The notes below the pieces were generated by a model. The model made no database searches. It was not told where the DNA came from and saw nothing but the letters and a program-made list of their open reading frames with translations. Positions 1 to 6,950 of a stretch of 22,505 nucleotides of DNA are shown in pieces (the first letter of the stretch is position 1; the number at the start of each line of letters is the position of its first letter). Made by a program: the position numbers and the translations under genes. Source of the DNA: Hellea sp. (GTDB taxonomy: Bacteria; Pseudomonadota; Alphaproteobacteria; Caulobacterales; Maricaulaceae); NCBI GenBank assembly GCA_020628635.1, contig JAHDEU010000003.1, positions 1-22,505 on the forward strand. Direction: 5' to 3'.

Positions 1-224
1 CCGCCGTGGGCGTGGCCGCGCCGCAACCTATTGCCACATGTTAAAATCTAAACACCATTCTACGATTTAACTTTCGCAGTGGATGAGCAATCTGAGATAA
101 ATTTGCGGATTCATGTAGTCAAATTAACCCGGTTTAAGGACGAACCTTGTTAATTTAACCACAGTCAGCTACAAGAGACGAGCAATGGTCGGACGGGGCC
201 AGCGCGACAACTGTTAGGTTTGCG
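1..224. promoter_or_regulatory. A+T-rich upstream region of first Crp/Fnr gene
   Basis: The first 40 bases are G+C-rich. They could be the tail of a plus-strand gene off the window (one frame stays open until TAA at 42-44), but that is too short to support. Positions 40-170 are markedly A+T-rich and carry several GTTAA/TTAAC words. An imperfect palindrome TTAAC-CCG-GTTTAA lies at 124-137 and a perfect 5-1-5 palindrome GTTAA-T-TTAAC at 149-159, both 65-100 bases before the ATG at 225. This is most likely the promoter/operator region of the 225-989 regulator. I could not pick a confident -35/-10 pair. Confidence 0.45.
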
Positions 225-989
225 ATGCACCCGTTCATACGGAAAATATCAAATTTTGCGGACATCAACACCGGCGAAGCCGACATGTTGCTGGACCTGT
301 TCGTCACCGAGCGCGACTACTCGGACGGCGAAGCCGTGTTCACCGAAGGCGAAGAACAGACGACCTTCTTCACCGTGCTGGAAGGCTGGTTCTACGCCTA
401 TGCCATCCTGCCGGACGGCTCGCGCCAGGTCCACGACATCTACCATGCCGGAGACGTCATCGGGCTGGACCACCTGTCCTGGAGCCAGGCCACGACCAGC
501 GTGTCGGCCGCCTCCAATGGCCGCCTTGCCCTCGCCCCTATCGAGCCCGCACGCCGCATGATGGCGAACAACCCGCATCTGTCGGCCATCCTCTACTCGC
601 TGCACATGCTCACCAATGTCCTGCTGCTGGACCGCATCACGGCCGTGGCCCGCCTCGGCGCTTATGAGAGCCTCGCCTATTTCCTCTCGGACGCCATCAC
701 GCGCCGCAAGATGATCCGAGCGGACTATCCTTCCGAGCTCTACCTGCCGCTGAACCAGAAATTCATCGCCGACTGCCTCGGCCTGTCCGCCGTCCATGTG
801 TCGCGCCAGTTCAACAAGCTGATCGAGAACGGGCTGATCCGCCGCCTGTCGCGCGCCTCCATCCAGATCCTCGACGAGGAGCGCCTGCGCAAGATCGGCG
901 ACTACCATGACCGCTACGCCAATCTGGATACGGCACGTTTCGAGACAGAGTTGGGCCGTGCCCTGCAGGAACGCTCCAACGACAGCTAG
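225..989 (+). CDS. Crp/Fnr-family transcriptional regulator (1 of 4)
   Basis: A 254-aa one-component regulator. Residues about 15-110 form a cyclic-nucleotide-binding-like beta-roll (GEAVFTEGE; LEGW; an IYHAGDVIG turn), followed by a long dimerisation helix (about 115-160) and a Crp-type winged HTH at about 174-212 (LPLNQKFIADCLGLSAVHVSRQ). The C-terminal tail beyond the wing is about 35 residues. There is no N-terminal four-cysteine set, so it should not be an Fe-S FNR sensor, and the usual cAMP-contact Glu/Arg pattern is not evident; the ligand is unknown. The ATG at 225 has only a weak AGG upstream. The gene is followed 99 bases later on the same strand by the LOV kinase-like gene, suggesting a functional pair. 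Family assignment is firm; targets and signal are not. Confidence 0.9.
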   Translation: MHPFIRKISNFADINTGEADMLLDLFVTERDYSDGEAVFTEGEEQTTFFTVLEGWFYAYAILPDGSRQVHDIYHAGDVIGLDHLSWSQATTSVSAASNGRLALAPIEPARRMMANNPHLSAILYSLHMLTNVLLLDRITAVARLGAYESLAYFLSDAITRRKMIRADYPSELYLPLNQKFIADCLGLSAVHVSRQFNKLIENGLIRRLSRASIQILDEERLRKIGDYHDRYANLDTARFETELGRALQERSNDS

Positions 990-1031
990 CCGGGCTATAG
1001 CCGTCGTCAACGCGTTTTTATCGGGCGGTGA

Positions 1032-1060
1032 GACGCAGGCGCGCGCTTTGCGCTTGCGTC
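1032..1060 (+). other. Hairpin between regulator and LOV gene
   Basis: An 11-bp stem with one G-T wobble (GACGCAGGCGC at 1032-1042, GCGCTTGCGTC at 1050-1060) closes a 7-nt loop. Additional complementarity outside (GGCGG and CCGCC) could extend it. No U-run follows, so it is not a classical intrinsic terminator. It lies 28 bases before the GTG start of the LOV gene, so it could lower expression of the second gene relative to the first or protect an mRNA end. Confidence 0.35.
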
Positions 1061-1088
1061 GCGCCGCCATGGCATCGAAAGCCAAGTC

Positions 1089-2111
1089 GTGAGCGATATA
1101 CGCAACATATCCGTCGACACGGAGATGCCGGACCTGTCCCGCGATCTCGGCGTGGACCTATCCAGCTTTTTCGGCCGCACCTCGCTATCCTTCGTGGTCG
1201 CGGATCCCAACCAGCCGGACTGCCCGATCATCTTCGTCAACCGCGCCTTCGAGATGACGACGGGCTATTCGCACCGCTTTGTCGTCGGGCGAAATTGCCG
1301 TTTCCTGCAGGGCCCGGACACGGACCCCGGCGCGGTCAAGGCGATCCGCATGGCGCTCAAGCGCGGCGAGGGCGTGGAGCAGACGCTGCTGAACTACCGC
1401 GCGGATGGCTCGCCCTTCTACAATGAACTGGTCGTGACGCCGATCCACAACGCGGATGGGGCGCTCGCCTACTTCGTTGGCGTGCAGCGCGAGATCTCGG
1501 AACCAGCCAAGGACACGGAACGCCGCTCCACGCTCGACATCGTGCGCAACCAGGTGCAGCTGCACCTCTCCGTCGTCATGGAGATGTCGAAGCTGCATCA
1601 GGGCGAAGGCGAGGACGGCGGGGTCGATTTCGTCGCCCTGCTGCGCCGTCTCGAAGTGCTCGACCTGCTCTATGACAACCTCTCCGAGGACGCCGTGCTG
1701 CAGGAGCAGCTCGATGTCGGCGCCTATGTCAGTCAGATCGCGGCCAAGCTCGCCGCCAAGAGCCCACGGCCGGGCGTGCGCATGAACATCTCCACCGAAT
1801 CGGTGGTCATTCCGCTCGACCTCGCCGTGCGCGTGGGCGTGATCCTCGCCGAACTGGTCGAGGCCTCGCTCACGGAATCACTCGAAGGCATGGATACGGG
1901 CGTGGTGGAAGTCAGCCTGTGGTCTGAAGACGGGGAGCTTATCCTGTCGGTCTATGACGACGGCGCGGGCGATCCGTCGGCCTCCGAGTGGCTGCAAAGC
2001 GGGGAACTGACGCCCAAGGTCATCCGCCGCCTGCTGGACGACATCCACGCCACGATCACCGCACCATCGGCCGATCACGGCCGGGAAATACTGGTGACAG
2101 TCCCGCTCTAG
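1089..2111 (+). CDS. LOV-domain sensor with degenerate HWE/HisKA_2-type kinase region
   Basis: A 340-aa protein. Residues about 25-138 are a complete blue-light LOV domain: GRNCRFLQG at 67-75 carries the adduct-forming Cys70, and the flavin-contact Asn, Gln and Arg residues are present (N102, N112, Q133). A linker helix leads to a region laid out like an HWE/HisKA_2 kinase, similar in size and order to the short LOV kinases known from Erythrobacter. Where the family has His-Arg-Val-Lys-Asn, this protein reads DIVRN, with Asp150 at the phosphoacceptor site. The N-box reads ELVEASL, so the Mg-ATP Asn is Ala259; a VYDDGAGDP G1-like box remains (288-296). It is therefore probably a light-responsive pseudokinase. 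The GTG at 1089 is chosen because the LOV N-cap follows it; ATG at 1125 is an alternative but has poor ribosome-site spacing. Confidence 0.88.
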   Translation: MSDIRNISVDTEMPDLSRDLGVDLSSFFGRTSLSFVVADPNQPDCPIIFVNRAFEMTTGYSHRFVVGRNCRFLQGPDTDPGAVKAIRMALKRGEGVEQTLLNYRADGSPFYNELVVTPIHNADGALAYFVGVQREISEPAKDTERRSTLDIVRNQVQLHLSVVMEMSKLHQGEGEDGGVDFVALLRRLEVLDLLYDNLSEDAVLQEQLDVGAYVSQIAAKLAAKSPRPGVRMNISTESVVIPLDLAVRVGVILAELVEASLTESLEGMDTGVVEVSLWSEDGELILSVYDDGAGDPSASEWLQSGELTPKVIRRLLDDIHATITAPSADHGREILVTVPL

Positions 2112-2189
2112 GGCCGAGGTCGGACGAGATCGCCTGTCTTTCCCTACCCCACTTGTCGCTCGTCCCCGCGAAGGCGTGAAGCAGAGCCC

Positions 2190-2984
2190 CTAGGCCGCGT
2201 GGTCCGGCGCGCCCGCTTTCGCCGCACCGGGCATGGTTTCCAGGCTCATGCCGCAGATTTCTGACAGCGCTTCGACATTGCGCACCACAATGCGGTTGCG
2301 GCCATAGTCGATCAGGCCCTCCTTGCGGAACGCGCTCATCAGCTTGGAGATCGACACATTGGTCAGGCCGAGCATGTTGCCGATCTCCTCCTGCGTCATG
2401 GGCAGGCGGATGGTCTTGTCGATGGCCGTTTCGCCGGTCTGCTGCGCGACGTCGATGATGCGCAGCATGACAAAGGCGAGCCGACCGCGCGCGGGCAGGC
2501 GGCCGAGCGCGGCGATGTGGCGCTGGGCGCGCTGTACCTCGTGGGCAAGGCGCTCCGACAGCCACGCACCCAACTCGTCGCTGGTCGCGCAGACGCGCTG
2601 CAGATCGTCCACGGCAATGCGGTGGGCTTGGACGTGCTGCAGGGCGACGGCGGAATACTTGTCCGTCGCGAGCTCATCCATGCGGGAGAGGCCGGCAAAG
2701 CTGCCGGGGCCGAGAATGTCGAGAATCTGCTTGTCGCCCGTGTCGATGTCGAGCTTGGACACCGCCCAGCCCTCGCTGATCAGGAAGACATGCGTCGTCT
2801 CCGCCCGCGCGCCGATGATGGAGCGGCCGCGCTCGATGGTGACCCGGTTTTCGCGCGTCAGATTGAGCGATGCGATGAGCTCCCGGGGCAGTCCGGCCAG
2901 CACGGGGTCGGTTTGCGGCGCAGGCATGGCGGACGGGTTCGGGCGGGTATAGCTGTTGCGGGTCTGTCTGAAGTTGGCAGGCAT
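2190..2984 (-). CDS. Crp/Fnr-family transcriptional regulator (2 of 4)
   Basis: A 264-aa regulator with a cNMP-binding-like domain at about 27-125 (RGRSIIGARAETTHVFLISEG; LGPGSFAGLSRMDEL), a dimerisation helix at about 127-165 and a Crp-type HTH at about 193-228 (LPMTQEEIGNMLGLTNVSIS). The first 25 residues are an extension rich in Pro, Asn and Arg. No FNR cysteine cluster is present. The ATG at 2984 follows an AAGGA at 11-nt spacing. The gene is divergent from the class II-like photolyase (start 3172), sharing a 187-bp intergenic region that holds a perfect palindromic site, so it may regulate itself and the photolyase. It converges on the LOV gene with an 78-bp gap and no clear terminator. 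Confidence 0.9.
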   Translation of the reverse strand: MPANFRQTRNSYTRPNPSAMPAPQTDPVLAGLPRELIASLNLTRENRVTIERGRSIIGARAETTHVFLISEGWAVSKLDIDTGDKQILDILGPGSFAGLSRMDELATDKYSAVALQHVQAHRIAVDDLQRVCATSDELGAWLSERLAHEVQRAQRHIAALGRLPARGRLAFVMLRIIDVAQQTGETAIDKTIRLPMTQEEIGNMLGLTNVSISKLMSAFRKEGLIDYGRNRIVVRNVEALSEICGMSLETMPGAAKAGAPDHAA

Positions 2985-3014
2985 GATGTTGTTAATCCTT
3001 GGGACCGACGAAAT

Positions 3015-3030
3015 GATATCCGCAGATATC
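3015..3030. promoter_or_regulatory. Candidate operator GATATC-CGCA-GATATC
   Basis: A perfect 6-4-6 inverted repeat lies in the divergent intergenic region, 31 bases upstream of the Crp/Fnr gene (2984) and about 140 bases upstream of the photolyase (3172). The four-base centre matches the spacing of FNR-type sites, although the half-sites are not TTGAT/ATCAA. Location and symmetry suggest an operator for a dimeric regulator, plausibly autoregulation. This is inference. Confidence 0.4.
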
Positions 3031-3171
3031 CCTTGGCGAAACTACGCGCCAAAAGTCGCCGCGTTCCAACCACTTTAAAACGGGGAGCACGATTCAACAC
3101 CGGTTGCAAAAGCGACCGACCTTGCCGTGGGCGATGGCTTGGCACCCGCGCTTTCGACACATCGGAGTTCC

Positions 3172-4683
3172 ATGACCGAGCCCATCCTCCGAACTGCCCT
3201 GCCCGATTGGCTGCCTTCCGAACTTCCGGACACGCTGGCCGACCGCATCCATCCCATGAACGACAACCCGGTCGCGCAGGACGCACGCTACGTGCTGTGC
3301 TGGCTGCAGCAGGCCCTGCGCGCGGATGAAAATCCGCTGATCGAGCTTGCCCTGCACTTGGCTAACGATCTGGGCCTGCCCGTGCTGGTCTATCACGGCA
3401 TGAGCCAGAGCTACCCGCATGCGTCGGACCGCCTGCACTGGATGCTGCTGGGCGGATCGCGGGAGGTCGCGCAGGGTTGCGCGGCCAGAGGCATCCGCAT
3501 GGTCAGCCATGTGGTTCGGCCCGGCCACATCCACCGCGGGCTCGTCTATGCGCTCGCGGAGGACGCCGCGCTGGTCGTGTGCGAGGACCACCCGACCTTC
3601 GTCGCGAGCTGGCAGTCCCGCAATTTCGCTGCCAAAACCGACCATGCCGTTCTGGGCGTCGATGCAGCGCGGCTGGTGCCCTACCGCAGGCTGCCGGATG
3701 GTCTGAAGACCACGCCCGCATTCCGCAAGGCGTCCGGCGCGCTGCGTGAGCGCTATCTGGGCGGCGTGGAGCCGGTCGAGCCCGCCCACCCGCCCTATGG
3801 CGGTCCCCTGCCCTTTGTTCCGGACGCGCTGGAGGGAGCGACAGACGCGCAGCTGCACGACCTCATGGCGGAATGCGAGATCGACCACAGCCTGCCCGTA
3901 TCCGACGAGCACCCGCCCTCGCGCGAAACCGCGCTGCGCCGCGTCCACGACTTCTGCGCCCGACAGCTCGCGCGCTACAAGTGGACCCGCAACAATCCGG
4001 CCGCTGTCGGCGCGGGCTCCGAATTGTCCCCCTATCTGCATTTCGGCATGATCGCACCGTGGGAGGTCGCTCGAGATGTGCACGGCGCGGATGTCCACGC
4101 AGCCGCGCGCTGGAAATATCTCGACGAGTTGCTGACCTGGCGGGAGTGGTTCCACTACCAGGCGCTGCACATGCCCGACTTCGAGCTGTTCGACGGCCTG
4201 CCCAAGCGGCCGCGTGCCTCGCTGCTGGACCATGCGGACGACCCGCGCGACACGGTCTATGGCCTGGACGCGATGCTGCATGGCCGCACGGATGACGAGA
4301 CCTGGAACGCCGCGCAGCGGCAATGGCTGGTCACCGGCTACATGCACAACAATCTGCGCATGTACTGGGGCAAGAAGATCATCGGCTGGACCCCGGACCC
4401 GAAGACGGCATGGAACGTCGCCTGCTACATCAATGACCGGCTGAGCCTCGACGGGCGTGACCCGGCGACCTACGGCAATATGCGCTGGTGTTTCGGGGCG
4501 GCCAAGCCGGCCTACCGCGAGCAGCCTGTCTATGGCTGGGTCGCGCCCAAGTCCGACCGCGCGCTGCGCAAGCGGGACGGCGTGCCGGAGTGGCTCTCGA
4601 TCTGGGCGAATGCGGAACACGCACGCCTGCGCGTGCCCAATGACTGGCCGGAGGCGCCCCGGCCGGGACGATCCGAAGCCTAG
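3172..4683 (+). CDS. Class II-like CPD photolyase / cryptochrome-family flavoprotein
   Basis: A 503-aa member of the photolyase superfamily, expected to bind FAD and split cyclobutane pyrimidine dimers using blue light. The N-terminal part has the class II signature (RIHPMNDNPV at 25-34, then RYVLCWLQQALRADEN), with a Rossmann-like domain to about residue 190. The C-terminal helical FAD domain has WREWFHYQALH, WNAAQRQW, GYMHNNLRMYWGKKI and LDGRDPATYGN, all class II hallmarks. The last about 70 residues differ from the usual class II ending: REQPVYGWV followed by a charged stretch instead of the ERPVFGKIRYMN-type segment. ATG 3172 is preferred over an upstream in-frame start at 3127 because GGAG lies 4 bases before it. 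It sits within the regulator cluster and is divergent from a Crp/Fnr gene. Repair versus photoreceptor function cannot be settled from the sequence. Confidence 0.88.
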   Translation: MTEPILRTALPDWLPSELPDTLADRIHPMNDNPVAQDARYVLCWLQQALRADENPLIELALHLANDLGLPVLVYHGMSQSYPHASDRLHWMLLGGSREVAQGCAARGIRMVSHVVRPGHIHRGLVYALAEDAALVVCEDHPTFVASWQSRNFAAKTDHAVLGVDAARLVPYRRLPDGLKTTPAFRKASGALRERYLGGVEPVEPAHPPYGGPLPFVPDALEGATDAQLHDLMAECEIDHSLPVSDEHPPSRETALRRVHDFCARQLARYKWTRNNPAAVGAGSELSPYLHFGMIAPWEVARDVHGADVHAAARWKYLDELLTWREWFHYQALHMPDFELFDGLPKRPRASLLDHADDPRDTVYGLDAMLHGRTDDETWNAAQRQWLVTGYMHNNLRMYWGKKIIGWTPDPKTAWNVACYINDRLSLDGRDPATYGNMRWCFGAAKPAYREQPVYGWVAPKSDRALRKRDGVPEWLSIWANAEHARLRVPNDWPEAPRPGRSEA

Positions 4684-4835
4684 TTCTCGAAGCGGTTGCC
4701 TTCCGGCAGGTCCTGTTTCCCGGCACCGTCGCTATCGGTGCCGGCGTCGTCATTGAGCGCCGGCGAGGAGGTCAGCTCCGCCTCATTGGCGGCTGCCTTC
4801 AGTTCCTCGCGTGCTTGTTTCGTCGTGTCGGTCAT
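4680..4835 (-). CDS. Small acidic hypothetical protein (51 aa)
   Basis: A short minus-strand ORF of 51 codons beginning MTDTTKQAREELKAA and ending LPEGNRFEN. Codons are G/C-rich at third positions, as in neighbouring genes. The first half can form an amphipathic helix; the rest is Asp/Gly/Ser-rich and probably disordered. A purine-rich AGGCGAG stands about 8 bases before the ATG. Its TAG overlaps the photolyase stop codon in a tail-to-tail arrangement. I do not recognise the family and assign no function. Support comes only from codon use, ribosome-site position and the fit into the gap. Confidence 0.55.
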   Translation of the reverse strand: MTDTTKQAREELKAAANEAELTSSPALNDDAGTDSDGAGKQDLPEGNRFEN

Positions 4836-5017
4836 GGTGCGTCTCGCCTGTTTGTGTTCGGGGCATCAACGCGGCATGACCGGACGCGGTTCCTGCGCCG
4901 GGCGGGGCGCGGGTTACATGCTGATCCCGGTTAAGCGCATATAACGAAAGACAATGCTTGGGCCTTTTGCCGGATCAAGGATGGCTTTCGGGCCGCGCAC
5001 AGCCTACGGCATGGCCA

Positions 5018-5818
5018 ATGAGCAGAACCCTGTCAGATTTCGAGGCCAGCCAGTCCGGCTCTCCGGCAGCCGGGAGGGGCGGACGCCCGCAGCGGACCCA
5101 GAGCTGCCTCGTCACCAAGCTGTCCCAGCTGATCGACTTGTCGGAGGTGGAACTCGACTCCCTGTCGCGGCTGCAGACTGAGGAGCGCGACTTCGCGCGC
5201 GACGAGGTCCTGTTTTCCGTCGGCGACCACCACCAGGATCTCTATATCGTCCAGGATGGCTGGCTGTTCAACGCGATCGACGCGCCCGACGGCCGCCGCC
5301 AGATCGTCAACATCTACCACCCCGGCGACATCATCGGCTTCCCCGATATTGCCCTGTCCACGCGCACGACCGATCTCGTCGCCGTGACCAAGGGTTCCAT
5401 CTGCCCCTTCCCCAAATCCGGGCTCGGCACGGTTTTCATGGAAGCGCCGCGTCTTGCCGCGCTGCTGCTCAGCATTGCCCTGCGCGAGGAGACCGTGCTG
5501 ATCGACCGCTTGCGCGTATTTTCCCGCAGCTCGGCACAGGCGCGCGTCGCCTATCTGTTTCTCGAACTCCACGCCCGGCTGCGCAGCACGACGGGCGATG
5601 CGGGCAACACGCTCTACATGCCGCTCAACCAGCACGAGATCGGCGACAGCGTCGGCCTCACCAATGTCAGCGTCAGCCGCGCGGTGACGGCGCTGGAGGA
5701 ACGGGGCCTGATCTCCACGGCGAGCCGCGAGGTCACGCTGCTGGATATGGAGGAGCTGCAGAAGATGTGCGACTTCGAGGACCGCTATGCCCAGGTGGTC
5801 ACGGATTGGTTTCCGTAG
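5018..5818 (+). CDS. Crp/Fnr-family transcriptional regulator (3 of 4)
   Basis: A 266-aa regulator if started at ATG 5018. A TTG at 4958 would add 20 residues of atypical sequence. The cNMP-binding-like domain spans about 38-135 (RDEVLFSVGDHHQDLYIVQDG; IYHPGDIIGFPD), the long helix about 140-185, and the Crp HTH about 201-235 (MPLNQHEIGDSVGLTNVSVS). The first 30 residues are Ser/Gly/Arg-rich and look disordered. The beta-roll resembles that of the 225-989 protein (GW after the roll, IYHxGDxIG), so the two may share a ligand type. The gene ends 33 bases before a strong bidirectional terminator. The upstream region contains CCGGTTAA at 4927-4934 and a TATAAC-like element near 4940, which may be its promoter. 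No FNR cysteine set is present. Confidence 0.88.
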   Translation: MSRTLSDFEASQSGSPAAGRGGRPQRTQSCLVTKLSQLIDLSEVELDSLSRLQTEERDFARDEVLFSVGDHHQDLYIVQDGWLFNAIDAPDGRRQIVNIYHPGDIIGFPDIALSTRTTDLVAVTKGSICPFPKSGLGTVFMEAPRLAALLLSIALREETVLIDRLRVFSRSSAQARVAYLFLELHARLRSTTGDAGNTLYMPLNQHEIGDSVGLTNVSVSRAVTALEERGLISTASREVTLLDMEELQKMCDFEDRYAQVVTDWFP

Positions 5819-5851
5819 GACGCGCACACCGGCGACAGGCAAGCTGCAACA

Positions 5852-5886
5852 AAAAAGCCTCCCCGCTTGCGCGTGGGAGGCTTTTT
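5852..5886. terminator. Bidirectional intrinsic terminator
   Basis: A perfect 12-bp stem, AAAAAGCCTCCC (5852-5863) with GGGAGGCTTTTT (5875-5886), has an 11-nt loop. The T-run on either strand follows a G+C-rich stem, so it can terminate the plus-strand Crp/Fnr gene ending at 5818 and the minus-strand DUF5710 gene ending at 5908. It is the clearest terminator in the window. Confidence 0.92.
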
Positions 5887-5907
5887 CGCGTCTGGAGCGT
5901 CGCTGCC

Positions 5908-6171
5908 CTATGCGAGGAACGAAAGCTGCCCGGACGGGGGCGACTTGCGCGTGCGCGACGCGACAACACCGGACATGGATGGATTGGATAGCGTCTCGGA
6001 CGACGACACGGACACCGCAGCACCGCTGCCGGCCTTGCGCCAGCTATAGACCTTGGCCAGCGCCGATCCGGGCGGGCAGTACCAGCGGCGCACGGACGGA
6101 TCCCAGCGCGCACCCAGCCGCTTGGCCATGTCACGGTCCTTGTAGGCCACATTGATGTAACGTTTCGCCAT
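5908..6171 (-). CDS. DUF5710-domain small protein, candidate SOS gene
   Basis: An 87-aa protein. Residues about 3-46 match the DUF5710 pattern: RYINVAYKDRDMAKRLGARW followed by DPSVRRWYCPPG. This domain elsewhere often occurs in plasmid primase or helicase-associated proteins; its biochemical role is not established here. Residues 47-80 are Ser-rich and probably flexible. The protein ends GQLSFLA, which resembles the QL(S/D)LF-type beta-clamp-binding peptide. The start at 6171 is set by AGGGGAT 9 bases upstream and by the domain boundary; an ORF extension to 6222 would run through the promoter. The promoter overlaps a GTTC-N7-GTTC box, so LexA control is expected. The 3' end meets the terminator at 5852-5886. 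Confidence 0.85.
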   Translation of the reverse strand: MAKRYINVAYKDRDMAKRLGARWDPSVRRWYCPPGSALAKVYSWRKAGSGAAVSVSSSETLSNPSMSGVVASRTRKSPPSGQLSFLA

Positions 6172-6196
6172 GAGACTTATCCCCTGTTCAGAGCTG

Positions 6197-6226
6197 GAAC
6201 ATAGGCAGAACATTGGGAACATTCAA
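6197..6226 (-). promoter_or_regulatory. LexA-type (SOS) operator within a sigma70-like promoter
   Basis: Read on the minus strand, TTGAAT (-35; 6221-6226) and TATGTT (-10; 6198-6203) are separated by 17 bases. GTTC-TGCCTAT-GTTC (6197-6211) covers the -10 and part of the spacer. GTTC-N7-GTTC is the known LexA recognition pattern in many Alphaproteobacteria. A third GTTC at 6217-6220 lies off-register (5-base spacer). The DUF5710 start codon is 26 bases downstream. The match to both promoter spacing and operator spacing makes SOS repression a well-supported prediction. Confidence 0.72.
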
Positions 6227-6290
6227 GGAATAAAGTCTTATTTTAGGTATTTTGTCCTATAGATTTAGCATGGCTTAAAGGCGCTTGCGC

Positions 6291-6830
6291 TCATGCGACC
6301 AGCGCGAGCAGCAGGAACACGATTGTCCCCACCGCGAGGGCGACCAGCGTCTTCCGGCGATAGGCTCTTGCCAGCAGCCCGACCAGAACGCCGCCCAGAA
6401 CAACGCCGATCAGGGTGACCGCGACGACCTTCTGGTATGTCTTGAACAGGGTCGGCCCGTGCCCCTTGTGCAGTTCGATCATGGATTTCTGGAAGTCGGG
6501 ATCGTGACGCGTGGCGGTCAGTCCGTCCGGCGTTTGCGCGAACTCCAGATAGGTCCGGGAGGTGGGACGCAGCTCGATCCGAGTGCCGCGATTGCGGATA
6601 TATTCGAACCGGTGTTCGATGCCCGCAGTGCCAAGCAGCGCGCGCACATCCGCTTCTAGCGTTTCCGACCCGAAATCGAGTGCGGCTCCGGCAGGCAGGG
6701 CGATGGGCGTCGTCTCCGTCTTGCCCTTGTTTCCGACCAGGTACAGCCCGCCCGAAATGGCGAGCAGCAGGAAAGCGGGGGCCATGAAACCGGCCAACAG
6801 CAGGTGGAGATTGACAAGAGTCTTGCGCAT
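6291..6830 (-). CDS. PepSY-associated transmembrane protein
   Basis: A 179-aa inner-membrane protein. The N-terminal segment has NLHLLLAGFMAPAFLLLAIS (about 7-26) within the first TM helix, including the His-x-x-x-x-x-Gly pattern seen at the start of PepSY_TM proteins. Residues about 35-120 form a soluble, probably periplasmic region. ELHKGHGP (119-126) precedes two further helices (about 133-154 and 160-178), separated by an Arg/Lys turn. Family members are often linked to iron/siderophore reduction or protease inhibition, but nothing here fixes a substrate. The ATG at 6830 has a weak ribosome site. The gene ends 120 bases before the DUF5710 start and has no visible terminator, so read-through into that gene is possible. 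The A+T-rich stretch 6223-6285 lies between them. Confidence 0.75.
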   Translation of the reverse strand: MRKTLVNLHLLLAGFMAPAFLLLAISGGLYLVGNKGKTETTPIALPAGAALDFGSETLEADVRALLGTAGIEHRFEYIRNRGTRIELRPTSRTYLEFAQTPDGLTATRHDPDFQKSMIELHKGHGPTLFKTYQKVVAVTLIGVVLGGVLVGLLARAYRRKTLVALAVGTIVFLLLALVA

Positions 6831-6927
6831 GGCGTGTCAGAGCTTTCGCATGAAGTGAACGGGGCCGTCATTGCCAGCCGGAACGATGGCGCGCCATACC
6901 ATTTTGCGGCTCATACACGCTCGTGCC

Positions 6928-6950
6928 AGCCGCACGCTGAGTGTGCGGCT
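6928..6950. promoter_or_regulatory. 8-bp inverted repeat in divergent intergenic region
   Basis: AGCCGCAC (6928-6935) and GTGCGGCT (6943-6950) form a perfect inverted repeat with a 7-nt centre. It directly abuts or overlaps a possible -35 (TTGCAC, 6950-6955), with an A+T-rich TATAAATAAT at 6971-6980. It lies in the 290-bp gap between the PepSY-like gene (minus) and the fourth Crp/Fnr gene (plus). It lacks a U-run, so an operator reading is favoured over a terminator. Confidence 0.4.

Noticed and set aside
249..1085. Long minus-strand frame (278 codons) opposite the first Crp/Fnr gene
   Set aside because: It is the antisense reading of a high-G+C gene; the composition is low-complexity Ala/Gly/Arg/Val and the plus strand has a clear Crp family match.
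3094..4620. 508-codon minus-strand frame opposite the photolyase
   Set aside because: It is a shadow frame caused by G+C-rich codons; the plus-strand photolyase motifs are unambiguous.
4954..5181. 75-codon plus-strand frame with an ATG before regulator 3
   Set aside because: Overlaps regulator 3 in another frame, no homology, composition typical of a shadow frame.
6928..6950. Intrinsic terminator
   Set aside because: The inverted repeat has no T-run on either side; an operator reading fits better.
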